From Kineosphaera sp039812485 (GTDB lineage: Bacteria > Actinomycetota > Actinomycetes > Actinomycetales > Dermatophilaceae): a DNA stretch of 52,986 bases. Shown one piece after another: positions 32,183 through 38,729 of this stretch (positions are counted from its first letter, which is position 1; each line of letters begins with the position of its first letter). The notes under the pieces are model-generated. The model did not search any database and was not told where the DNA came from. It was given only the letters and a program-made list of their open reading frames with translations. The position numbers and the translations under genes were made by a program. Where the stretch lies: NCBI GenBank assembly GCA_039812485.1, contig JBDIAP010000007.1, forward strand, positions 1 through 52,986. Reading direction: 5' to 3'.

Positions 32183-32833
32183 TCAGCTCGTCGGGCTCGC
32201 CGTCGCCGTCGGCGCGGCAGGTGCCGTCGTGGGGCTGGCGGGCGCCGGAGTCGCAGGCGCCGACGTCGGCGTCGCGGAGGCCGCCGCGCCTGCCGGGCCG
32301 TACTTGGCGTAGTAGCCCGACGCCGGCAGCACCGGCACGTCGACGACCGTCTGGCCGAGGTTGGTCTGCACGAGGAGCTGCACCATGGCTCCGGGCGGCG
32401 CCTGCACGGCAGGAAGGGTCGTCGCCTTGCCGGCCCCGTCGGTGAACTGCGCCGTGCCGCCGGCCGGCACCTGGAGCTTGGCGCTGGCCGTCCCGGCCTG
32501 ACTGTCGGTGACCGTCGCCACGGACACCTCGGCGGGCTGCTGAGTGAGGTTCATCGCGAGACCGACGAGGTTGCCGGGAGAGCCCTGCTTCTCCGAGATG
32601 ACGATGAGGTTGTTCAGGTGCAGCGCGCCCACCTGGGTCGAGACACCGTCGGACGGGTCGTACGACTTCATCGACGTGATCGGTGAGCTCCACTGGCAGG
32701 CGGACAGCGCCAGCGCGACGACGGATCCGGCCACGACCGTGCGCAGAGTCCGACGGGATCGGGAGTCGCTGGGTCGCGCGGGGCGCGCGATCGAGGTGGC
32801 GGGGCTGGTGCCACGGGAGATTCGTCGGTTCAC
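32183..32833 (-). CDS. Putative lipoprotein of unknown function
   Basis: A 216-residue predicted lipoprotein. A long basic n-region (about 1-32) precedes a hydrophobic stretch VVAGSVVALALSAC, with the lipobox Cys at 46. The mature part (about 47-185) is beta-rich (ALHLNNLIVISEKQGSPGNL, LVGLAMNLTQQPAEVSV, VPAGGTAQF), suggesting an Ig-like or copper-chaperone-like sandwich, and ends in a Thr/Ala/Pro/Ser-rich tail. The GTG at 32833 follows TAGGGT by seven bases. Translation cannot start further upstream without reading through the 12-bp repeat. It is divergent from carD. Confidence 0.75.
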   Translation of the reverse strand: MNRRISRGTSPATSIARPARPSDSRSRRTLRTVVAGSVVALALSACQWSSPITSMKSYDPSDGVSTQVGALHLNNLIVISEKQGSPGNLVGLAMNLTQQPAEVSVATVTDSQAGTASAKLQVPAGGTAQFTDGAGKATTLPAVQAPPGAMVQLLVQTNLGQTVVDVPVLPASGYYAKYGPAGAAASATPTSAPATPAPASPTTAPAAPTATASPTS

Positions 32834-32840
32834 GCTGATC

Positions 32841-32846
32841 ACCCTA
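32841..32846 (-). promoter_or_regulatory. -10 TAGGGT of a probable leaderless promoter (lipoprotein)
   Basis: On the minus strand, TAGGGT lies seven bases before the GTG at 32833, one base more than the common spacing in this window. Confidence 0.45.
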
Positions 32847-32900
32847 CCCGGCCGGACCCGCTCGCCGCGGGCTACGGCGCAACGTGAGGTCGATCCGTGT

Positions 32901-32948
32901 CCGGCTCTCGGCCCGGCTCTCGACCCGGCTCTCGGGCCGGCTCTTGGC
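32901..32948. repeat. 12-bp tandem repeat in the lipoprotein-carD gap, four units
   Basis: CCGGCTCTCGGC, CCGGCTCTCGAC, CCGGCTCTCGGG and CCGGCTCTTGGC are consecutive, followed by looser CTCGGCC copies. It lies in the 341-bp divergent intergenic region. Apart from this and the two promoters, I see nothing there. Confidence 0.8.
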
Positions 32949-33140
32949 CACCCTCGGCCACCCCTCGGCCCTGCGCGCCGCCGAGGTCGATGACGCCGAC
33001 GAATGGGACGATTCGGGCGGACGTTCATACTCGCACGACCGTCCAGATGTCAACCCCGAGCGCCGGTGAGATTTGGTCATGTCGGTTCCTGACCAGCGCA
33101 AATGGTGCGGGTCGAGTTCCGTGGATGACGGCCGGCGTGG

Positions 33141-33146
33141 TAGGCT
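33141..33146 (+). promoter_or_regulatory. carD -10 (TAGGCT)
   Basis: TAGGCT implies transcription from about 33153, a leader of about 22 bases with AAAGGGG before the ATG at 33175. The -35 is weak. Confidence 0.5.
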
Positions 33147-33174
33147 GAAGGTCGCGAAAGGGGATTACGAACAT

Positions 33175-33657
33175 ATGAGCTTCCAGGTCGGCGAGACGGT
33201 TGTGTATCCGCATCACGGTGCGGCCCTCATCGAAGAGATCAAGACCCGCACGATTCGCGGAGAGGAAAAGCTCTACCTCGTACTCAAGGTCGCTCAAGGT
33301 GACCTCACCATCGAGGTTCCCGCTGAAAACTGTGACCTAGTCGGTGTGCGCGACGTCGTCGGCCAGGAGGGCCTCGACCGCGTGTTCCAGGTGCTTCGTG
33401 CCGAGCACACCGAGGAGCCGACCAACTGGTCGCGCCGCTACAAGGCCAATCTCGAGAAGCTGGCCTCTGGTGACGTCATCAAGGTCGCCGAGGTCGTGCG
33501 CGATCTGTGGCGTCGCGACAAGGATCGCGGCCTGTCGGCCGGCGAGAAGCGCATGCTCGCCAAGGCGCGTCAGATCCTCGTCTCCGAGCTGGCGCTCGCC
33601 GAGAAGACCGACGAGGTCAAGGCCGAGTCGATCCTTGACGAGGTGCTCGCCTCCTGA
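33175..33657 (+). CDS. carD: CarD-family RNA polymerase-binding transcription regulator
   Basis: Essential global regulator in mycobacteria that binds RNA polymerase beta and stabilises open promoter complexes. The 160-residue protein has the Tudor-like RNA-polymerase-interaction domain (MSFQVGETVVYPHHGAALIEE to about 70) and a helical C-terminal DNA-binding domain with the key Trp in PTNWSRRYKANLEKL. AAAGGGG precedes the ATG. It is followed by ispDF with an overlap of four bases, as in Rv3583c-Rv3582c-Rv3581c. Confidence 0.95.
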   Translation: MSFQVGETVVYPHHGAALIEEIKTRTIRGEEKLYLVLKVAQGDLTIEVPAENCDLVGVRDVVGQEGLDRVFQVLRAEHTEEPTNWSRRYKANLEKLASGDVIKVAEVVRDLWRRDKDRGLSAGEKRMLAKARQILVSELALAEKTDEVKAESILDEVLAS

Positions 33658-34934
33658 GCGTCGCCGTCGTCCTCGTCGCGGCCGGTTCCGGGTCGCGTCT
33701 CGGGGCTGATCGACCCAAGGCATTCGTTCGCCTGGCCGGGCGCCCACTATTGCGGTGGGCACTCGACCAGGCGTTCGCCGTTTCTGGCCTGGCGCAGCTC
33801 ACGCGCATCGTCGTCGTCGCCCCGGCCGCGGAGCACGAGGCGGCCCGGCGGCTCGTGCGTGACGAGGAGCGGTCGCTCGTTGAGGTCGTCGCCGGCGGCG
33901 CCGAGCGCAGCGACTCGGTCGCCGCGGGCCTCCGGGCGCTCGAGGGGGTCGAGGCCCAGCACGTGCTCGTCCACGACACCGCCCGGTGCCTCGCGCCGCC
34001 CGACGTCTTCGCTCGCGTGCTGGCGGCGTTGGAGGCCGGCGATCGCGCGGTCGTGCCCGGCCTGCCCGTGGCCGACACCATCAAGCTCGTCGACACCGAT
34101 CACCTCGTCGCGCACACGCCCGACCGAGCGTCGCTGCGGGCGATCCAGACTCCGCAGGGCTTCGCCCGCGATGTCATCGTGCATGCCCACGCCGCCGGCG
34201 CCCGCGCGACCGACGACGCCGCCCTCGCCGAGGCCATCGGGGTGCCGGTGCGCGTCGTCCCCGGAGACGCGTTGGCCTTCAAGATCACCGATCGGGCCGA
34301 CCTCGAGCGGGCCGAGGCGTTCTGCGCGGCAGCAGGCGCGGCCGACGAGGCCGGGGGGCGGTCGTCGGCGGCCGCTCCTGCTCCTGCGACCGGGGCGGAC
34401 CGCGAGGCGGGCCCAGCGCTCGCGGCGGTGGCCGAGGCCAGGCCGGCCGTCCCCGCGCTGCGCACGGGCATCGGCACCGACGTGCACGCCTACGCCGACC
34501 CCGCGGATCGGCGACCGTTGTGGATCGGCGGCCTGTTGTGGCCCGGCGAGCCCGGGTTGGCCGGCCACTCCGACGCCGACGTCGCGGCCCACGCGGCGTG
34601 CGACGCGCTCTTCGGTGCGGCGGGCATCGGCGACCTCGGGGCGCACTTCGGCACGGGCCGGCCGCAGTGGTCGGGCGCGTCGGGGGCCACCCTGCTCGCC
34701 GAGGCGGCGCGCCTGACGCGCGAGGCCGGCTACGACATCGTCAACGTCTCGATCCAGGTCGTCGGCAACCGGCCCAAGATCGGCACGCGCCGCGCCGAGG
34801 CCCAGCAGGCGCTGTCGCGCGCGTGCGGGGCGCCGGTCTCGATCAGCGGCACGACGACCGACGGGCTCGGCCTCACCGGCCGAGGCGAGGGCATCGCGGC
34901 CGTCGCGACGGCGCTGCTCTCGGCGCGTCCCTGA
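33654..34934 (+). CDS. ispDF: Bifunctional IspD-IspF enzyme, apparent CTG start
   Basis: Fusion of 2-C-methyl-D-erythritol 4-phosphate cytidylyltransferase and 2-C-methyl-D-erythritol 2,4-cyclodiphosphate synthase, two steps of the non-mevalonate isoprenoid pathway. IspD occupies about 1-225, with CTP loop AAGSGSRLG (9-17), Lys 22, and TPQGFARDVI. A Gly/Ala-rich linker runs to about 270. IspF follows, with zinc ligands Asp 276, His 278 and His 305 in GTDVHAY and GHSDADV. No ATG, GTG or TTG precedes the CTP loop: the frame has a stop at 33636, and the first conventional start (TTG at 33750) would delete it. The CTG at 33654 overlaps the carD stop as CTGA, with AGGTG eight bases upstream. Length is 426 residues from CTG. 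Confidence 0.88.
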   Translation: MSVAVVLVAAGSGSRLGADRPKAFVRLAGRPLLRWALDQAFAVSGLAQLTRIVVVAPAAEHEAARRLVRDEERSLVEVVAGGAERSDSVAAGLRALEGVEAQHVLVHDTARCLAPPDVFARVLAALEAGDRAVVPGLPVADTIKLVDTDHLVAHTPDRASLRAIQTPQGFARDVIVHAHAAGARATDDAALAEAIGVPVRVVPGDALAFKITDRADLERAEAFCAAAGAADEAGGRSSAAAPAPATGADREAGPALAAVAEARPAVPALRTGIGTDVHAYADPADRRPLWIGGLLWPGEPGLAGHSDADVAAHAACDALFGAAGIGDLGAHFGTGRPQWSGASGATLLAEAARLTREAGYDIVNVSIQVVGNRPKIGTRRAEAQQALSRACGAPVSISGTTTDGLGLTGRGEGIAAVATALLSARP

Positions 34935-34984
34935 CCCGTCCGCCGGTCGACGGCACGGCCGAGCGGGTCCGTGCCCACAGCCGA

Positions 34985-34990
34985 TAGCCT
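34985..34990 (+). promoter_or_regulatory. Candidate -10 (TAGCCT) for the mscR operon
   Basis: TAGCCT lies about 45 bases before the GTG at 35035; the leader ends in AGGAGGT, a strong ribosome-binding site. Confidence 0.45.
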
Positions 34991-35034
34991 GGTCCACCGT
35001 CGATGACGACGTCTCGTATCACTCAGGAGGTCCC

Positions 35035-36132
35035 GTGCCCAGCACCGTCAAGGGTGTCATCGCCCGCTCCAAGAAGGCGCCCGTCGAGCTCGTCGACATC
35101 GTGGTTCCCGATCCTGGCCCCGGTGAGGCCGTCGTCGATATCCAGGCATGCGGGGTGTGCCACACCGATCTGCACTATCGCGAGGGCGGCATCAACGACG
35201 ACTTCCCCTTCCTGCTCGGGCACGAGGCGGCCGGGGTCGTCGAGGCGGTCGGGCCCGGCGTCACGGAGGTGGCCCCGGGTGACTTCGTCATCCTCAACTG
35301 GCGCGCCGTCTGCGGGCAGTGCCGCGCGTGCCGCAAGGGCGAGCCGCAATACTGCTTCGCCACGCACAACGCCACCCAGAAGATGACGCTGACCGACGGC
35401 ACCGAGCTGACGCCGGCGTTGGGCATCGGGGCCTTCGCGGAGAAGACGCTGGTCGCCGCCGGCCAGTGCACGAAGGTGCCGGAGGCGGATGCGGCCGCCG
35501 TCGGCCTGCTCGGCTGCGGGGTCATGGCGGGCTTCGGCGCCGCGGTCAACACCGGTGGCGTGCGCCGCGGGGAGTCGATCGCCGTGTTCGGCTGTGGCGG
35601 GGTCGGCAGCGCGGCGATCGCCGGTGCCGAGGTCGCGGGCGCGACGACGATCATCGCGGTCGACGTCGACGACACGAAGCTCGAGTGGGCGCGCGGCTTC
35701 GGCGCCACGGCGACGATCAACGCCCGCACGGAGGACCCGGTGGAGCGGATCCGCGAGCTCACGGGTGGCTTCGGCGCCGATGTCGTCGTCGAGGCGGTGG
35801 GCCGCCCCGAGACCTACGAGCAGGCCTTCTACGCCCGCGACCTGGCCGGGCGCGTCGTGCTCGTCGGCGTGCCGACGCCCGACCTCACGCTCACGCTGCC
35901 GATGATCGAGATCTTCGGGCGCGGTGGCGCGCTCAAGAGCAGCTGGTATGGCGACTGTCTCCCCAGCCGCGACTTCCCGATGCTCGTCGACCTCTACCGG
36001 CAGGGACGCCTGGACCTCGACGCCTTCGTCACCGAGCGGATCGGCATCGGGGATGTCGAGGCGGCGTTCGACAAGATGCACGGCGGACAGGTGCTGCGCT
36101 CCGTCGTCGTGATGGACGGGGTGGGAGCATGA
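35035..36132 (+). CDS. mscR: Mycothiol-dependent formaldehyde dehydrogenase / S-nitrosomycothiol reductase
   Basis: Class III-like zinc alcohol dehydrogenase. The 365-residue protein has catalytic zinc ligands in CGVCHTD (Cys 39) and GHEAAG (His 63), and structural zinc Cys at 93, 96, 99 and 107 in CGQCRACRKGEPQYC. The NAD-binding fold has VFGCGGVGSAAIAGAEVAGA, with the following acidic residue in AVDVDD. It resembles MscR/AdhE2 (Rv2259), which oxidises S-hydroxymethyl-mycothiol and reduces S-nitrosomycothiol. Co-occurrence of mshA and mshD, and the coupled hydrolase gene, support that over a generic alcohol dehydrogenase. Confidence 0.88.
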   Translation: MPSTVKGVIARSKKAPVELVDIVVPDPGPGEAVVDIQACGVCHTDLHYREGGINDDFPFLLGHEAAGVVEAVGPGVTEVAPGDFVILNWRAVCGQCRACRKGEPQYCFATHNATQKMTLTDGTELTPALGIGAFAEKTLVAAGQCTKVPEADAAAVGLLGCGVMAGFGAAVNTGGVRRGESIAVFGCGGVGSAAIAGAEVAGATTIIAVDVDDTKLEWARGFGATATINARTEDPVERIRELTGGFGADVVVEAVGRPETYEQAFYARDLAGRVVLVGVPTPDLTLTLPMIEIFGRGGALKSSWYGDCLPSRDFPMLVDLYRQGRLDLDAFVTERIGIGDVEAAFDKMHGGQVLRSVVVMDGVGA

Positions 36133-36788
36133 GCGATCGGGTGCAGACCCCGGCCGATGTCGAGGGCGTGCGCATCGACCGCGTCGTCACCTCCGGCACC
36201 TTCAGTCTCGACGGGGGCACGTGGGACGTCGACAACAACGTCTTCGTCATCGGCGACGACGCGCAGTGCTACATCGTCGACGCCGCCCATGATGCCGCGC
36301 CGATCCTCGAGGCGGTCCGCGGTCGCACGGTGCGCGGCATCCTGCTGACCCACGGCCACGACGACCACATCAAGGCCGCCCGCGAGCTGCAGGCGGCGAC
36401 GGGCGCCCCCGTGCTGCTGCACCGCGACGACTGGTTCCTCTTCGAGCGGGTGTTCGACACGCCGCCGGACGGGACGCTCGAGGACGGCCAGACCTTCGAC
36501 GTCGGCGACGCCCAGCTGCGGGTGCTCCACACGCCGGGCCACGCGCCCGGGGCGTGCTGCCTGCATGTGCCGGCCCTCGCCACCGTGTTCAGCGGGGACA
36601 CCCTCTTCAGCGGGGGCCCCGGAGCCACCGGGCGCTCGTTCAGCGACTTCGGCACGATCATCGACTCCATCAGCGAGCGACTGCTGACGCTGCCGAGCGA
36701 GACGCTCGTGCTCACCGGTCACGGCGACTCCACGACGATCGGCGCGGAGGCCCCGCACCGTCAGGAGTGGATCGACCGGGGCCACTGA
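36129..36788 (+). CDS. Metallo-beta-lactamase-fold hydrolase, probable S-formylmycothiol hydrolase
   Basis: A 219-residue enzyme of the metallo-beta-lactamase fold with the metal motif THGHDDH (74-80). Further ligands lie in HTPGHAPGACC and FSGDTLFSGGPG, and a final His is in LTGHGDS. The ATG overlaps the mscR stop (ATGA). The pair matches Rv2259-Rv2260. Oxidation of hydroxymethyl-mycothiol yields a formyl thioester, so a thioesterase-like partner is expected; that role is inference. A strong hairpin ends the operon. Confidence 0.85.
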   Translation: MSDRVQTPADVEGVRIDRVVTSGTFSLDGGTWDVDNNVFVIGDDAQCYIVDAAHDAAPILEAVRGRTVRGILLTHGHDDHIKAARELQAATGAPVLLHRDDWFLFERVFDTPPDGTLEDGQTFDVGDAQLRVLHTPGHAPGACCLHVPALATVFSGDTLFSGGPGATGRSFSDFGTIIDSISERLLTLPSETLVLTGHGDSTTIGAEAPHRQEWIDRGH

Positions 36789-36808
36789 CCCGACCCCGGA
36801 CGCCACCC

Positions 36809-36861
36809 GACGCACGTCGCCGCCGTCACACTCAGATCCGTGGACGGCGGCGACGCGCGTC
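36809..36861 (+). terminator. Terminator of the mscR operon
   Basis: GACGCACGTCGCCGCCGTC and GACGGCGGCGACGCGCGTC pair at 18 of 19 positions around a 15-base loop, 21 bases after the hydrolase stop. Confidence 0.75.
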
Positions 36862-37100
36862 TGGGCCCGCGATCGCGAGTGATTCCGTGGTGCCGACAGG
36901 TGCGAGCCGTTGAATCCGTCCCCGAGGGTGAGCCGCGTGGTGCTGGCGACCGACCTGAATCGTGATTGTGACATGGGTCGCATAGATACATGAGGCGGCG
37001 TCCGTCACGCCGGGCCAACGGCCTTCGCAGCTGTGGGAATTCCCGCCCGGCGGCGCCGTGGACGGCCCGTGACTGGACGGAGGTGTGAGTCGAGCGACCG

Positions 37101-37123
37101 GGACATGTGTCCAAAGCGCTTTG
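37101..37123. promoter_or_regulatory. Candidate LacI-type operator and adjacent dyad
   Basis: CAAAGCGCTTTG (37112-37123) is a perfect 12-bp palindrome with the central AAGCGCTT typical of LacI-family operators. It directly abuts an imperfect dyad GGACA-TG-TGTCC (37101-37112). TTGATC at 37121 and CATGCT at 37143 could be a promoter overlapping it. The rest of 36862-37373 shows no gene; the region is unusually long for this window. Confidence 0.5.
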
Positions 37124-37304
37124 ATCCGGGCTGTGGCTGCTGCATGCTGACACCGTTATCGAATCGCTGTCCCTGGCGCGACACAGGTCGGGGCGGGGCC
37201 GAGCAGCTGCCGGCCCTGGGCTTCGGGGAGGCCGCCGCCGGGGGCGAGGACACGTCGATGACGCAGGGAACGCCGGACTCCGGGCCCCATTCGGCCTACT
37301 CGTC

Positions 37305-37327
37305 CGGTCCACCAGGGGGGTGGACCG
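37305..37327 (+). other. Leader hairpin upstream of the hypothetical pair
   Basis: CGGTCCACC and GGTGGACCG form a perfect 9-bp stem with a five-base loop, 46 bases before the ATG at 37374. No T-run follows. It may be an mRNA leader structure. Confidence 0.45.
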
Positions 37328-37373
37328 CCGCGAGATGTCTTGCGCGCACGCACGACACAGGGGGAGACAGATC

Positions 37374-37832
37374 ATGGTTCAGAGCACTCGGATGCCGTGC
37401 GGCGTCCACGTCGACGGCCAGCTGCCGACAGGGTGGGCCTACGGCACCGAGGTCGGCGAGGCCGACCTGCGCATCGAGGGGCCGAGCAGCAGCGACGGCA
37501 TCGAGACCGTCGTGCGGGTGCACGTCGACGCCGCGGCCGAGCCCATCGAGGCCTCGTCGCTGCACCTCATGCAGGACATCGCTCGCGACCGCCCGGCCGC
37601 CCTCCTCGCCAACTGCGAGCTGTGGCCGCACCGGCAGTGGGGCGACGGCCGCTACATCCAGTCGGCGTCCGTGCAGGGCGCCTTCGCCCTGGCCCACGAC
37701 GTCTACCTCTTCGTCAGCGGTGCGCGGCGGGTGCGGGTCGAGGTCGACTGCAGCCTCGCGCAGCTCCTGGCCGTCGAGGAGGCGGTCGCGACGATCGTCG
37801 GCCGCCTGCGCTTCGACGAGGTGGCCCGATGA
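37374..37832 (+). CDS. Hypothetical protein, first of a coupled pair
   Basis: I do not recognise this 152-residue soluble protein. It is an alternating beta/alpha protein: a beta region (VGEADLRIEGPSSSDGIETV, VVRVHVDAAAEPIEAS), a helix HLMQDIARDRPAALLAN, then strands YIQSASVQGAFALAHDVYLF and RVRVEVDCSLAQLLAVEEAV with a terminal helix. The order resembles small chaperone-like domains, which is only an impression. The ATG is preceded by GGGGGAGAC, and its stop overlaps the next ATG as ATGA. There is no signal peptide. Confidence 0.7.
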   Translation: MVQSTRMPCGVHVDGQLPTGWAYGTEVGEADLRIEGPSSSDGIETVVRVHVDAAAEPIEASSLHLMQDIARDRPAALLANCELWPHRQWGDGRYIQSASVQGAFALAHDVYLFVSGARRVRVEVDCSLAQLLAVEEAVATIVGRLRFDEVAR

Positions 37833-38629
37833 GCGCCCCCACGTCGACGGATCACCTCGAAGACCTGCGGTCCGTGCGGCCTCGGCCCGAGCACCGCCTC
37901 GCCGGGCCGATGGTCTCGGCCGGCCTCCTGGCAGTGCTGTGCGGCGAGGCCGATGCGGCCCCCGCCGACCTGGCCGGCGAGCCGGGCCGTGACCAGCTCG
38001 TCGCCTCCGGCTGGTTCACCGCCGACGGCGCCCCGACGGCCCGCACCGCCGAGCTGCGCCGCGAGCTCGGCGAATCGCGCACATCGCTGACCCTGCGGCG
38101 CACCGACGCGGCGGGCGAACACCGCGGGTGGGTCTGCGCCGGCCCGCACGTCGCGGTGGTCGGTCTCGAGGAGCGCGCGCTGGCCTACTCGGACGACCTC
38201 GAGAAGACGCCGCGCGGCGCGATGACCTTCGAGGTCGTGCCCGTCAGCGCGCTGCCGATCGTGCTCGCGCGCTGGGGCGGCCTCGCGCCGACCTGGAACT
38301 ACGACGACCCCCACGACCTCAGCGACGTCGCCGCCGTCGAGGCGCGCCTCCTCGACGCGACCGTGCCGCCGCCGGCCGACGCCGACCCCGGGCTGCGCTC
38401 GCTGTGGGCGGGCAGCTGGAGCCGCTGGAGCATCCGGGTGCCGGCGACCCAGGCCGCCCTCGAATATCTGTGCGTCGCCGACGTGGGCCACTACATGGTG
38501 CGTCGCCGCACCGCGGGCGGCACCGTGCTGGCGCCGCGCCCCGGCAGCCTCGTGTGGGGCGACCTGCAGAAGCTCGTGGCGGCGCTGCCCGGGCAGGTGG
38601 ACGAGGACCAGGACGCGGTCGGCTGGTGA
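37829..38629 (+). CDS. Hypothetical protein with EspG-like features
   Basis: A 266-residue soluble alpha/beta protein coupled to the preceding gene. LARWGGLAPTWNYDDPHDL in the middle and CVADVGHYMVRRRTAGGTVLAPRPGSLVWGD near the end resemble the late beta-sheet of ESX/type VII secretion-associated EspG proteins (about 270-290 residues). ERRELGESRTSLTL-like and EERALAYSDDLEKTPRGAMT segments would fit the same fold. No WXG100, PE/PPE or EccC gene lies in the window, so an EspG assignment is weak. Alternatives are an uncharacterised two-component toxin/antidote-like or envelope-related pair. Confidence 0.6.
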   Translation: MSAPTSTDHLEDLRSVRPRPEHRLAGPMVSAGLLAVLCGEADAAPADLAGEPGRDQLVASGWFTADGAPTARTAELRRELGESRTSLTLRRTDAAGEHRGWVCAGPHVAVVGLEERALAYSDDLEKTPRGAMTFEVVPVSALPIVLARWGGLAPTWNYDDPHDLSDVAAVEARLLDATVPPPADADPGLRSLWAGSWSRWSIRVPATQAALEYLCVADVGHYMVRRRTAGGTVLAPRPGSLVWGDLQKLVAALPGQVDEDQDAVGW

Positions 38630-38717
38630 CCGTGCTCGCCGTCCCGACCGCTCCCGGCGCCGCCACGGCGGTCCCCGACCGGGGCACGAGCGCGTCGAGC
38701 AGCTGCGTTCCGCCTTG

Positions 38718-38723
38718 TAGGCT
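38718..38723 (+). promoter_or_regulatory. -10 TAGGCT of the cysS promoter, leaderless type
   Basis: TAGGCT, six bases, GTG at 38730. No ribosome-binding site is seen before the GTG. Confidence 0.55.
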
Positions 38724-38729
38724 GCCGGT

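Noticed and set aside
33750..34934. ispDF starting at TTG 33750
   Set aside because: This would delete the CTP-binding loop and the catalytic Lys of IspD, which are intact in frame upstream.
36900..37000. A gene in the 36862-37373 region
   Set aside because: Only short frames without ribosome-binding sites or protein-like composition are open; the region is better read as regulatory.
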